Shown: positions 12,780 to 21,932, counted from the first letter of the stretch. The stretch is DNA of 22,397 nucleotides from CAVTWJ01 sp963849485 (GCA_963849485.1 CAWKIF010000113.1:1-22397); one strand, 5' to 3'. Translations and numbers: made by a program. The notes: generated by a model not told the origin, from the sequence alone.

Positions 12780-15700
12780 TTATTTCTTTTTTGATTTATT
12801 AGGCGAGGGTTTGACGATTTTTTCGATAGGAGGGTGGTCTCCCTGACCGAGTCCCTTAGAGTGATGCTCCTTGCGACGCTCCAATCCTGACATGAGGCTG
12901 TAGGCGCAGGGCACAACCACCAGGGTCAGCAGGGTTGAGAAAATAATACCACCGATGATGGCGATCGCCATGGGCTGGCGAAGTTCCGCTCCCGGTCCGA
13001 AGGCGAGGGCGGCCGGGAGCGCGCCGGCCACAGTGGCTGAGGAAGTCATCAGGATGGGCCGCAAGCGTACCGGGCAGGCGTCCAAAAGGGCCGCGTGGAC
13101 GTCCATCCCCGCGTGGCGCCGCTGGTTGGTGAAGTCCACCAGCATGATGGAATTTTTCTTCACCAGGCCCATCAAGAGGATGATGCCGATGAAACTGTAC
13201 ATCCCCAGGGTTTGGCCCGCCAACCAGAGCGAAAAGAATGCCCCGGTCACCGAGAAGGGCAGGGCCAGCAGGATGACAATGGGATGAACGAAGCTGTTGA
13301 ACTGGCTGGCCAGCACCATGTAGGCCACCAGAATGCCCAGGCTCATCACAAACAAAAGCTGTTGGGAAGAGCTCTGGTTGGCCTGGGCCGAACCTGTCAA
13401 CTGCACGTTATAGCCCTCCGGCAGGATGCTTTTGCAGATGTTGACGGCTTCGTTGACCGCCTCTTGTTGGGAAGCGCCCACTCCGGTTCCCGCGGTGAAA
13501 TAGACGGCTCTTTGGCGGTTATCCCGGAAGATCTGCTGGTAAGCCGGTACTTGTTGGAGTGTGGATATGGCGGAAATGGGCAGAACCTCGCCACGGTTGT
13601 TCCGGACGTAAATGGTCTTAATCGAGTCGGGCCCCTTGCGTTGATCGACGGGAACCCGGATGGCGATGGGGTTGTCATGGCCGCCTTCGTGGAAGTAGGT
13701 TCCCTGGAACTGGTACCCGCCGATCGTGGCGCTGATCACGTTGCCCAGATCATCCATGTTCACGCCTTCCAAAGCGGCCTTCACCCGGTCGGGTATGACC
13801 CTTAGCTCGGGCTGGCCGTCCAAGAAGTTATCGTTCACGTTCGCCAGCTTCTTGCTGGCGCGCATGGCCGCGCGAATCTTCTTCACGCAGTCCGCCAGGG
13901 TGTCCCAGTCGGGGCCGGTCACCATTAACTCCACCGCGTAACCCTGACCGGTGGACATGCCGCGCTGGGAAAGGTCCAAGGAGAATACTTGAAGGTCGGG
14001 CGAAACCTTGGCCAGCCTCTTATTCACCCAGTTCATGAACTCAAACTCACTCATGGGCGGGGGATTGACCTTGCGGATCAGGTTTTCGATGAATCCCAAG
14101 GGCCCCGCGGGATCGAATTTATCACTAGGATCGGCCTTGGGACGGTCGGCCGGGTCCTTCATCGTCAAAAAGAATATGCCTTGGTTGGGTGTCGTCCCAC
14201 CGAAACCACCCACAGCGGAATAAAGATGCTTGATCTCGCCCCGGGTTTTAAGGATATCTTCGCATTGCCGGACGATCCCGTCGGTGTGGCTCAGGGAATA
14301 GGTCACCGGAAGCTTCATGTTGACGATGAAGGCGCTCTGGTCGGTGGAAGGGCTGAAATTGACCTTGATGAATTTCAACATGAAAAAGGAACTGATAAAA
14401 ATGAGGAAGGAGACCAAAACTACCGTCCAACGGTGGGCCAAACACCAGAGAAGGGTTTTCTTGTAGCTGCCGCGGAGCAGGTCGAATTGGCCATTGATGA
14501 AGCTGTTAAACCAATTGTGCTCGTCCGCCGCGTGCACGAATTCGGAACAGCGCATGGGAGTCAGCGTGATGGCTTCCAAAAGTGATATCAATACAGCCCC
14601 GGAAAGGGTCACGCCGAACTGGTAAAAGAACTTGCCAATGATGCCCTGCATGAAAGCGATCGGTAAAAAGATGGCCACGATGGCGATGGAGGTCGCCATG
14701 GCGGCGAAGGTTATTTCCCGGGCGCCCACGAGGGCGGCCTCCACCTGTTCCTCGCCCTTTTCCTGGTGGCGGACGATGTTTTCCAACACCATGATCGCGT
14801 CATCCACCACAACCCCGATGGAAAGGGATAGGGCTAGCAAGGTGAAGGTGTTCAGGTTGAAGCCGAAGAAGCTCATGACGATAAAGGTGCCGAATAGGGA
14901 GGTGGGTATGGCTAAAAAGACGTTGATAGTGGAGGAAAGGCTACCCAAAAAGAGGAAACAGACCCCGGCTGTCAAGAAGGTGGCTATAGCGATGGTTAGT
15001 TCCAGCTCATGCACGTTGTCTTTAATGAATTTGGTAGTGTCGAAGTTGAGGTCGATGTGGAAGCCCTTTGGCAGGTTTTTCTTGACCTCTTCCATCCGGG
15101 CCTTAGCCGCGTCGCCCACTTCAACGGCGTTGAAACCATCCTGCATGACGATCCCCAGACCCACCGCCGGAACGCCGTCAAAGCGCGAGAGCCGGACGAC
15201 GGGTGTGACCACGCCGTCCTCGATGGTGGCGATATCCTTCAACCGGGTGAGGGCATAGTTGGGGGATCCACCGCGGGTCAGGATAGGCAGGTTGGCGAAA
15301 TCAGGCACCGTATAGGCCTCACCCATGACCCGGATGTCATACTGAGTATCGGATGTTTCCAGAGCGCCCGCCGGAGTTTCCGCGTGTTGGTGCTGGATGG
15401 TGTTGATGATGTCCGCTGCGGTTAATTGGCGGGCATTGAGCTTATTATTATCGACCCAAAGGTTGATTTCCCTGTTCAGAAACCCACCCAGGAAGACGTT
15501 GGCGACCCCGTTGAGGCTGGTGAACTTGTCCTGAATGTGGTCGCGGCTGTAAAGCATCATGTCGCGAAGAGTGAGGGGCGGGTCAGCGGTGACTGCCAAC
15601 CACAAAATGGGGGAGGCGTTGGGGTTCTGCTTGCGGATGACGGGTGGAAAGATGTTGGTGGGAAGCTGTTTCTGGGCTTGGAAGACCAGGGTCTGAACAT

Positions 15701-16019
15701 CCTGTACCGCCGAGTCCACGTTACGGTTCAGGTCCAAGAAGACGGAGATATTGGCGTTGCCCTGGGTGCAGGTGGTTTGGACATCTTGAACCCCTTGGGC
15801 GCCCAAAACCGCCTGCTCCACGGGGTCGGCTACGTCGGATTCCACGACTTCGGGGGATGCGTTGGGAAGGGTGATGGAGACGTTCACCACCGGGAAGTCG
15901 ACATCCGGAAGGTTGGAGACCCCCATGCGCATGAAGCAGATGAACCCGAAGATGATGAAGGCCGCCATGAGCATCCAGGCGAACACCGGGTTTCGGATGG
16001 ATATGTCGGATAAAGTCAT
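12780..16019 (-). CDS. RND-family efflux pump (HAE-1/AcrB-like)
   Basis: A 1079-residue inner-membrane proton-driven exporter. It starts DISIRNPVFAWMLMAAFI (TM1), then the porter domain (PDVDFPVVNV; SPEVVESDVADPVEQAV). Proton-relay residues are present: Asp406-Asp407 in GVVVDDAIMVLEN (TM4) and Lys955 in GLVKKNSIMLVDF (TM10). The DD-A-I pattern groups it with hydrophobic/drug exporters (HAE-1) rather than heavy-metal pumps. The Lys/Pro-rich tail ends SPNKSKKK. Frame intact over 3.2 kb. AAGGGG lies 8 nt before ATG 16019. Upstream on the same strand is its outer-membrane partner (60-bp gap); no periplasmic adaptor gene is present in the window, which is unusual. Substrate unknown. Confidence 0.93.
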   Translation of the reverse strand: MTLSDISIRNPVFAWMLMAAFIIFGFICFMRMGVSNLPDVDFPVVNVSITLPNASPEVVESDVADPVEQAVLGAQGVQDVQTTCTQGNANISVFLDLNRNVDSAVQDVQTLVFQAQKQLPTNIFPPVIRKQNPNASPILWLAVTADPPLTLRDMMLYSRDHIQDKFTSLNGVANVFLGGFLNREINLWVDNNKLNARQLTAADIINTIQHQHAETPAGALETSDTQYDIRVMGEAYTVPDFANLPILTRGGSPNYALTRLKDIATIEDGVVTPVVRLSRFDGVPAVGLGIVMQDGFNAVEVGDAAKARMEEVKKNLPKGFHIDLNFDTTKFIKDNVHELELTIAIATFLTAGVCFLFLGSLSSTINVFLAIPTSLFGTFIVMSFFGFNLNTFTLLALSLSIGVVVDDAIMVLENIVRHQEKGEEQVEAALVGAREITFAAMATSIAIVAIFLPIAFMQGIIGKFFYQFGVTLSGAVLISLLEAITLTPMRCSEFVHAADEHNWFNSFINGQFDLLRGSYKKTLLWCLAHRWTVVLVSFLIFISSFFMLKFIKVNFSPSTDQSAFIVNMKLPVTYSLSHTDGIVRQCEDILKTRGEIKHLYSAVGGFGGTTPNQGIFFLTMKDPADRPKADPSDKFDPAGPLGFIENLIRKVNPPPMSEFEFMNWVNKRLAKVSPDLQVFSLDLSQRGMSTGQGYAVELMVTGPDWDTLADCVKKIRAAMRASKKLANVNDNFLDGQPELRVIPDRVKAALEGVNMDDLGNVISATIGGYQFQGTYFHEGGHDNPIAIRVPVDQRKGPDSIKTIYVRNNRGEVLPISAISTLQQVPAYQQIFRDNRQRAVYFTAGTGVGASQQEAVNEAVNICKSILPEGYNVQLTGSAQANQSSSQQLLFVMSLGILVAYMVLASQFNSFVHPIVILLALPFSVTGAFFSLWLAGQTLGMYSFIGIILLMGLVKKNSIMLVDFTNQRRHAGMDVHAALLDACPVRLRPILMTSSATVAGALPAALAFGPGAELRQPMAIAIIGGIIFSTLLTLVVVPCAYSLMSGLERRKEHHSKGLGQGDHPPIEKIVKPSPNKSKKK

Positions 16020-16050
16020 GTCAAAACCCCTTTTAGTTTTTGGCTTTTGA

Positions 16051-16064
16051 CTGTTAGCTAACAG
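16051..16064. repeat. Perfect 14-bp palindrome between OMF and RND genes
   Basis: CTGTTAGCTAACAG is self-complementary and part of a run of related pieces (GGCTAACGGCT nearby). It sits about 32-45 bp upstream of the RND start; it could be an operator or a small hairpin. No regulator can be assigned. Confidence 0.45.
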
Positions 16065-16078
16065 CCAAGGGCTAACGG

Positions 16079-17459
16079 CTATTTACTGTCTTGAGCTATC
16101 TTTGGAAGTTCACCCGTCGCCACGCCCAACCAGATCTGATCGTATAGGGTCTGGTACTTGGCTTTTATGAAACTCACCTGGGTTGTTTCCAGGGACGTCA
16201 TGACCTGGAGCAGTTCCAGGTTGGTGGTGAGGTTCAACTTCAAATCGTGCAAAACGTCCTGGTAATCCTGTTGGTAGGCGTCCACCGCTTTTTGATAAGC
16301 GTCGGTTTCGCCCATGGATTCCACCAGGCTCTTGTAGGCCTCCCGGATATCATCTTTGGCGGTCCTGCGGATAAGAGAGAGTTGCATTTCAACCTGACGT
16401 TTCCTTGAAGCCGCTTCGTCTTCCTGTGCGACGATTTGGCCGCCCGCGAAGAGGGGAAGGGAAGCCACCAATTCCACGCTCCAGGTGTTGGTGTCCACCG
16501 GTTTATCGTAATCGAGGTAGTAATCACCCTCCGCGATGATGGTAGGGAGATGCATTCCATGGGCCGCTAACAGCTGGGCTTCAGCGACTTGTAAACTGGC
16601 GCGGGCGGCTTTGACGCCGGGACGGCTTTCGACCTGTGTCAGGGCATCATCCAGCGGAATAGGAGGGGGCCGAGTAGGTTTCTTCGGATGCCAACTGCTG
16701 GTCAGGTTGGATGTTCGCCAGGGTGGCGAGTGTTTCCCGGGCCTGCGCCAACTGGTATTTGTCGTTCTCCAGGTCGGCCGAAACCTGGGCCAGCTGGGCC
16801 TGGGTGTTAGAGACGTCCGCCGTGCGGGATCGGCCCATCACCTGCCATTTTTTTTCAAGATCAAGAGTCTGTTGGTTCAAGTCCCTGGATTTTTCCAAAG
16901 CCTGAAGGGAATCCTCCAATGCGAGGACGTTATAAAAGGCGTTCGCCACGTTCAAGAGCAATTGTTGGGATTGGTTGCGGAGGTTAAATTTTTGCACATC
17001 AATATTCGCTGCTGCACCCTCGATGGCGGCGGGTTCGTTGAGCCCGCTGAGGATCGTTTCCGACGCCGAGAGATAAGCGGTATCGCTCGCGGGATTGAAC
17101 AGGGTGTTCGGAGTTCCGGCGCCGATATAACTGCTGGAGATCCAAGTCTTATTCGCGTTCACGGCAATCTGCGGAAGGGCAGCGCCAAGGGCCTGGGCGT
17201 TTTGGGATTTCGCCTGAAGGACACTTTCCGCGGAGGAAGCTAAGGCTTCGGTCCGTTTGGCCGCGAGGGCGTAAACATCCATCAGATTCAATCGCGATTT
17301 TTGGGCGGCGTTATCCGCCGCATCCGCCGCGAGCCCCGTGACATCATGCAAGGCCGGCTCGATTTTTCCCTCGCCCACCTTGACGGGTGCCTCAGCGCAA
17401 CCTGAAACCCAAATGACCATTCCCGCGCCAGCAAGAAAACTAAATAATTTCTTAAACAA
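16079..17459 (-). CDS. TolC-family outer-membrane factor lipoprotein, frameshifted
   Basis: About 460 residues. The N-terminus FKKLFSFLAGAGMVIWVSGC is a lipoprotein signal with lipobox VSGC. It is followed by two TolC/OEP repeats of long helices and strands: RLNLMDVYALAAKRTEALAS near the start and LDDALTQVESRPGVKAARAS at the second repeat, then ASLPLFAGGQ and LRRT-like helix stretches (SLIRRTAKDDIREAYKSLVE). One base is inserted or lost in the G/C run at 16664-16669: the first frame stops at 16647, and the second begins PIPLDDAL and runs to 16079. Start: TTG at 17459 has AAGGAG 7 nt upstream, better than any ATG. Role: outer-membrane exit duct for the RND pump encoded next. Confidence 0.85.
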
Positions 17460-17496
17460 GACACGTCTCCTTAAAAAGATAAAGGATTGGCTGACT

Positions 17497-17524
17497 ATTA
17501 TGGACAAGCCTTAGGTTGATGCAA
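17497..17524 (-). promoter_or_regulatory. Candidate promoter for the OMF-RND genes
   Basis: On the minus strand TTGCAT (17519-17524) and CATAAT (17497-17502) with a 16-bp spacer, just downstream of the terminator at 17551-17587. It suggests the pump genes can be transcribed separately from the sigma-factor genes. Confidence 0.4.
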
Positions 17525-17550
17525 GACAACCCCCGTAAAAATAAACGGAG

Positions 17551-17587
17551 TAATAAAAAAGCCCAAGGCCCTGGGGCCTCAGGCTTT
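17551..17587 (-). terminator. Terminator between the Spy-like gene and the OMF gene
   Basis: Minus strand: AAAGCC...GGCTTT outer stem and GGCCC/GGGCC inner stem, followed by a T-rich run (TTTTTTATTA). It closes, or attenuates, the sigma/anti-sigma/Spy-like transcript before the efflux genes. Confidence 0.75.
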
Positions 17588-17599
17588 GATCCCTAAGGA

Positions 17600-18058
17600 T
17601 CAGGGTTTACCGTCTGTGAAGGGCGTGGGTGGACAATTCGCTCCCGGAACCAAAGCTCCTAAGGGCGGAGGCATCGCTCCCGGAACATTCCAACCCTTGG
17701 GATCGTTATGTTTAGCTTCCCATTGTGACACGATTTCATTGAATTTTTGTTTTTGATCGGGATTTAAGACGGCGCGGATTTTATCGTTGGATGCGTCCCT
17801 TAACGTTTTGAGCTTGAGGTTGGTGTCCTGACGGGTGGATTCCAGTTGGGTTTGAAAGCCAGTCAATATTGCCTTAATGGAATCCCTTTGGGTTGAAGAA
17901 AGGCTCAATTTGGCGGTCAACTTGTCGAGAAAGGGATTGAAATTTCCCTGATGAGTCCGAGCCTCGTGGAAACGGTGGTGGATAAATGCGCCGGTGCCAG
18001 CAATCCCCAGAAAAATCCCAATGATCAAAGCAAAAGCAATTTTCATCCAATCTTTCAA
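17600..18058 (-). CDS. Membrane-anchored Spy/CnrX-like periplasmic sensor
   Basis: A 152-residue protein with one N-terminal membrane segment (about 6-25, KIAFALIIGIFLGIAGTGAF), then a His cluster HHRFHEARTH (His27, 28, 31, 36) and a helical domain with two LTxxQ-like motifs (LSSTQRDSI; LNPDQKQKF). This layout matches the Spy/CpxP/CnrX group: periplasmic helical hairpins that sense metal or misfolded protein and signal to an anti-sigma factor. The C-terminal 35 residues are Pro-rich. Start: TTG 18058 has AAGGAG 7 nt upstream, while ATG 18046 would be 19 nt away; the gene lies 4 bases after the anti-sigma stop, implying coupling. The metal-sensing role is inferred. Confidence 0.75.
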   Translation of the reverse strand: MKDWMKIAFALIIGIFLGIAGTGAFIHHRFHEARTHQGNFNPFLDKLTAKLSLSSTQRDSIKAILTGFQTQLESTRQDTNLKLKTLRDASNDKIRAVLNPDQKQKFNEIVSQWEAKHNDPKGWNVPGAMPPPLGALVPGANCPPTPFTDGKP

Positions 18059-18062
18059 TCGC

Positions 18063-18530
18063 CTACTCCTTGATCATGCTGATAACCATGTCCTCGTGAT
18101 AGGCGGCGGGCATAGCCTCCCACTGGGAGGAAAGGGCCTCCGGGGTCGACGAGGAATAATAATCGGTTTCCGAGGAAGGAAGGGATGAAAATTCCAGAGT
18201 GGAGGGCATGATGTAAAAAAATACCCAGGCGGCGGCCATGGCGGAACCCACTAAAGGGAAGACCCACCGGAGTAAGTTGGTCGCGCTGAGAAAATGGGGT
18301 GGGGCTTGGGCCCGGATGCGCTCCATGACACCCGCAACGATGCGGTCTTCCTGAACCTCGGAAATAGAGGGCTGGGGGAACAACGCGGTGGATATTTTCG
18401 GCCATTGTTCCAATGCCCGACGGCAGGAGGCGCAGGAAGATAGGTGGGAATCCACCGTGTTTTTTTCTGCGTTGGTAAGAGTGCCATCCGCCATTAAAAA
18501 GAGGGCGGAACGGATTTCATCGTGAGTCAT
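18063..18530 (-). CDS. Zinc-finger anti-sigma factor
   Basis: A 155-residue protein. The N-terminal zf-HC2/ZAS motif VDSHLSSCASCRRAL (His-x3-Cys-x2-Cys) binds zinc and clamps the ECF sigma factor. One central membrane helix (about 90-110, LLRWVFPLVGSAMAAAWVFF) separates it from a short Ser/Glu-rich periplasmic tail. It follows the sigma gene by 14 bp, the standard sigma/anti-sigma pairing. The frame is open further upstream, but ATG 18530 has GGAGACAGG nearby and begins MTHDEIRSAL, typical of the family. The stimulus is unknown; the downstream Spy-like protein is the likely periplasmic input. Confidence 0.87.
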   Translation of the reverse strand: MTHDEIRSALFLMADGTLTNAEKNTVDSHLSSCASCRRALEQWPKISTALFPQPSISEVQEDRIVAGVMERIRAQAPPHFLSATNLLRWVFPLVGSAMAAAWVFFYIMPSTLEFSSLPSSETDYYSSSTPEALSSQWEAMPAAYHEDMVISMIKE

Positions 18531-18544
18531 TGCCTGTCTCCTTC

Positions 18545-19102
18545 TTAAGTTAGGACGTCCTCGTTCTTTAAAAAGTGTTGTAAATGCTCCGTGAGAGTCT
18601 TTCGGGCGCGGGAAAGGCGTCCTTTGACGGCATCCAGGGAACAATCAAGAATTTCAGCGATTTCCTGGTATTCCAGGCCTTGGGCTTCCCGCAGGGTCAG
18701 GATGGTCCGGTAATCCTCGGGCAATGCGGAGAGGATTTTATCGGCCAAATCCTTGCTTTCCAAGGCGGGTAGGGCGGTCCGGGCGGTGGCAAACATAGCC
18801 TCAATGCGGTCCCCTTCCGACTCGACTAGGGCGTCCAGGGACGTGGTCCTCCTGCGGTTGCGTTTTCGCAATATGTCCAAACAGTGGTTGGTGGTGATCC
18901 GGTAAAGCCAGGTTGAAAAGGATGAGTTCCCCTGAAATTTGGCGAGGTTGTGATAGGCCTTCGTGAAGATATCCTGGGCGGCTTCCTCGGCATCGGTGCG
19001 GTGATGGAGCATGGACAGGCAATAGCCCAACACCTTTTGATGATAAAGGCGCATGAGTTCCCCGTATTTCTCCACGTCCCCATTGAGGATATTTTTTATC
19101 AA
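18545..19102 (-). CDS. ECF-family RNA polymerase sigma factor
   Basis: About 185 residues. Region 2: LMRLYHQKVLGYCLSMLHHR, then DAEEAAQDIFTKAYHNLAKF and FSTWLYRITTNHCLDILRK, which binds core RNAP and the -10. Region 4: LSALPEDYRTILTLREAQGL, YQEIAEILDCSLDAVKGRLS, a helix-turn-helix for the -35. No region 1.1 or 3, as expected for group IV. The ribosome-binding site for TTG 19102 is poor. If the run of eight C at 19123-19130 had seven, the frame would extend to a TTG at 19163 that has GAGG 7 nt upstream and a plausible N-terminus (REANFGGDPIDDLELIKNIL). It heads the sigma/anti-sigma/Spy-like operon. Confidence 0.9.
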   Translation of the reverse strand: MIKNILNGDVEKYGELMRLYHQKVLGYCLSMLHHRTDAEEAAQDIFTKAYHNLAKFQGNSSFSTWLYRITTNHCLDILRKRNRRRTTSLDALVESEGDRIEAMFATARTALPALESKDLADKILSALPEDYRTILTLREAQGLEYQEIAEILDCSLDAVKGRLSRARKTLTEHLQHFLKNEDVLT

Positions 19103-19165
19103 TTCAAGGTCGTCGATTGGGTCCCCCCCCGAAGTTTGCCTCTCTTATGACGTTTACAAACAAAA

Positions 19166-19287
19166 TGTAACCTCTGAAAAACTCAAAAATTTCACCGCCA
19201 AGACGCCAAGTTCGCCAGGAAAGTCTTTAATTTTCAACGAAAACCAAAAGGCGGAAGAACATTAAAAACACTTTTTCAGAGATTACA
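19166..19287. repeat. 122-bp element with 16-bp inverted ends
   Basis: TGTAACCTCTGAAAAA (19166-19181) and TTTTTCAGAGATTACA (19272-19287) are complementary except for one base. Inside is a copy of the ACCGCCAAGACGCCAAG repeat (19194-19210). It sits in the 325-bp gap between the divergent sigma and small-membrane-protein genes; the rest of the gap shows only a possible -10 at 19362-19367. Confidence 0.7.
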
Positions 19288-19361
19288 AAATGAGTGTCTT
19301 GTCCATTAAGAGTGTCGCTTGGAGTGGATAAAGTCAAGAATCACGGCGTCGAACCATCCTA

Positions 19362-19367
19362 TATAAT
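19362..19367 (+). promoter_or_regulatory. Consensus -10 box (TATAAT) before the GH2 operon
   Basis: A perfect TATAAT 60 bp upstream of the small membrane protein start. No convincing -35 at proper distance, so tentative. Confidence 0.35.
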
Positions 19368-19427
19368 GTCCAACTTCAAACCTCGAAACCGGCGTTTCAG
19401 GGAAAAGAAGAATGAGAAGGACCGCTC

Positions 19428-19595
19428 ATGGGCCTCACCCTCCAAGAAAAGAAGGTTCTGGGTTTCCTTTTGGCCTTGACGCTGCTGGGGGGAGCCGTTT
19501 TGATTTATCGCTTGTCCTGCGAGGGCGGATACACTACCGAGAAACGGCCCTCCAGGGGGCCGATGCCAATTACTGTTGAAAGGAAAGTGCCTTGA
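19428..19595 (+). CDS. Small single-span membrane protein
   Basis: 55 residues: a short amphipathic start (MGLTLQEKKV), one membrane helix (LGFLLALTLLGGAVLIY) and a short basic/polar tail containing LSCEGGY. AAGGA lies 6 nt upstream. The stop TGA (19593-19595) overlaps the TTG start of the GH2 gene (TTGA), so the two are translationally coupled. The beginning resembles the N-terminal anchor of ComEA-like helix-hairpin-helix proteins, but the DNA-binding part is absent; it may be a truncated relative or an unrelated small protein. Too short to assign a function. Confidence 0.6.
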   Translation: MGLTLQEKKVLGFLLALTLLGGAVLIYRLSCEGGYTTEKRPSRGPMPITVERKVP

Positions 19596-21733
19596 CCCAA
19601 TCCTACTCCCTTGATGGCCAATGGCGGTTCACCCGGCTTTCGGAGTCCACCCTGGATCAAAGGTCCATTCGGGTGAAAAATCCGAAAACCAAGAAAATAC
19701 AAGTTCCGTCCAATTGGTATTTACAGGGGGAGGATTTCGCCGGGGAGGCCCTTTATGAAACCGAGTTCGAGATCCCCCAGCTTCAGCCCGGACAAGCCGC
19801 TTTCTTGCGATTTAAGGGTTCGGATTATTTCACCAAGGCGGAATTAAACGGGAAACTGTTGGGTCTCCACGAGGGGTATTTCCAAACCTTCGATTTGGCG
19901 GCGACCCAGGCCCTCGAAGTCGAGAACCGATTGCGCGTTTGGGTGGAGTCTCCAAAGGAAAACCGTAAGGACTGGCCCCATCGCAAGCAACTGATCAAGG
20001 GGATCTTCAATCACCATGACGCCCGACCGGGGAGCTGGGACGAGGAAAGGGGACAGGATCACAATACGGGAGGGCTTTGGAACGGAGTGGAATTGCTGGT
20101 AGCTGAGACCGGGTCTTCCTGAAAAATGTGAAGGTGCATCCCGGTCCTCTTGTCCAACGGACAGGCGGTGGTTCAATTCAAGCTCACCCTCCTGAATGTG
20201 GCCGAAGCGGACGACTATGACATCGAATTGAAGGTTTCGGGCGAGGGTTTCCCGGGATTCCTCGGGATCAAGAAGAACCTGCATTTGGAAAGGGGCCAGA
20301 GCGAGGCCCATTTGAGCCTGACCCTCAAGAAACCCCGGCTCTGGTGGACCTGGGACCAGGGCGAACCTTCCCTCTACCGGGCCCATTTGGGAGTCCGCCG
20401 CACCAAGACCGGGAAGATCGTGGAGGAAAAAAACGTCCGTTTCGGGGTGAGGGATATTAAGGTCACTCCCCAATGGGAATTCATCCTCAATGGCCGTAAA
20501 TTTTTTCCCCGGGGAACCAATATCATCCCGACCCAGTGGCTTTCCAGCTATCAAGCGGGGGAAGCCCGAAGGGATGTCCGTTTGATGAAGGAAGCCAACC
20601 TCAACGCTGTCCGGGTGCACGCCCATGTCAACCGGGCTGAGTTTTATGACGCCTGCGACGAGGCGGGTATCTTCGTCTGGCAGGATTTCGCCCTGCAGTG
20701 GAGTTACGAACCTTCCGACGCCTTTACCCGTAACGCTTGCCGGCAGATCAAGGACATGGTCCGCCAGCTTTACAACCATCCCTCCATTTTCGTTTGGTGT
20801 TGCCACAACGAGCCTTCTTTCAACCGCCATGAGCTCGACCCGGTTTTGGAAAGGGCCGTGAAAGAGGAGGATTCCAGCCGTTTCGTTGATACCGCCAGCG
20901 ATTTCCATTTCCACCCCTATCCCGGTTGGTATTGGGACGATTCGGCGGTTCGTGACGTCCCGGGCACGCTGGGTCCGGAAACCCAATTTCTCTCCGAGTT
21001 CGGGGCCCAAGGACTGCCTTCCGTGGCGGCTTTGAAAAAGATGTTCAAACCCGGTGAGCTATGGCCCCCCGATTGGAAGGAATGGGCCTTCCGGGATTTC
21101 CAGTATTTCCAGACCTTCAACGTGGCCCGGATTGACCGGGGCAAGAACCTGGCCGAGTTCGTGGAGAACAGCCAGCGCCACCAGGCCTGGCTGGTGAAGG
21201 AATACATCCAGAGCATCCGGTTAAAGAAATACAAACCCATGAACGGCTATTTCCATTTCATGTTCGTGGACTGCTGGCCCTCCATCACCTGGAGCGTGAT
21301 GGATTATCACCGGACACCCAAAAAAGGGTACGAGGCGCTAAAGACCGCTTCCCAGCCCCTCTTACCTCTCTGGCGGCCCATCGTCACCCAATTCAATCCT
21401 GGGGATATGCTCAGCTGGGGAGCAGTCCTTGCTGGAGGGGGTCTTGATGATCAATGATTATCCCCATGGCTTCAAGGGACTAAAGGTGGAGTTAAGGGTC
21501 GTGGGCCCGAAGGAAAAAGTGATTTTCAAGGACGCGGGCACCTGCGACCTGGAGGCGGATAGCCTCGCGAAGCCCTTCGAATCCAAGGAGCGGCTGGCCC
21601 ATATCAAGGGGTTCGCCATCCCAAAGAACGCCAAGCCGGGGGAGTACCAGGTTCGACTGGCGGTTTTTGACCGAAAGGTAAAAAAATCGCCCATAACGAG
21701 ACCTCGGTCCAAGTTGTCAAAAGGAAGTTTTAG
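19592..21733 (+). CDS. GH2 family glycoside hydrolase (beta-mannosidase-like), four frameshifts
   Basis: About 713 residues once single-base slips near 20111, 20143, 21429 and 21677-21686 are corrected. Order: sugar-binding jelly-roll (LDGQWRFTRL; VPSNWYLQGEDFAGEALYE; FKGSDYFTKAELNGKLLG), immunoglobulin-like domain (NVRFGVRDIKV), TIM barrel (FFPRGTNIIPTQWL; FVWQDFALQW). Acid/base Glu in VWCCHNEPSF (Asn406-Glu407) and nucleophile in LSEFGAQGLPS (Glu469), then WSVMDYHRTPKKGYEAL and a C-terminal beta domain. No signal peptide, so probably cytoplasmic, hydrolysing beta-mannosides or related oligosaccharides; the exact substrate is inferred. TTG start with AAGGA 7 nt upstream. The four slips cancel (net zero), fitting sequencing error; real decay is less likely. 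Confidence 0.85.
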
Positions 21734-21755
21734 AGGCTCTAACAAATTCTGTTTA

Positions 21756-21854
21756 ACCGCCAAGACGCCAAGAACGACTAAGGATACAGAATTTTAAAAT
21801 TCTTTAAATCCTGATTATATTTTGCCTTTCTTGGCGAACTTGCGGCTTGGCGGT
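21756..21854. repeat. Imperfect hairpin, CCGCCAAGACGCCAAG family
   Basis: Left arm ACCGCCAAGACGCCAAG (21756-21772) against a right arm ending GGCTTGGCGGT (to 21854), with mismatches and an A/T-rich loop. Same family as 6519-6623. It lies between the GH2 stop and the next gene. Confidence 0.7.
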
Positions 21855-21932
21855 AAAAATGCTTTTGCTTTGAGGTTTTGTTCCAGGTTCTATGTATTGG
21901 TTGTCCGAAATCGAAAGGTTAAGGAAGAACGC

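Noticed and set aside
13095..16013. Several long plus-strand frames under the RND gene
   Set aside because: Antisense shadows of a clearly conserved 1079-residue protein.
19844..21010. 388-residue minus-strand frame in the GH2 gene
   Set aside because: Antisense to the GH2 catalytic domain, which contains intact catalytic motifs.
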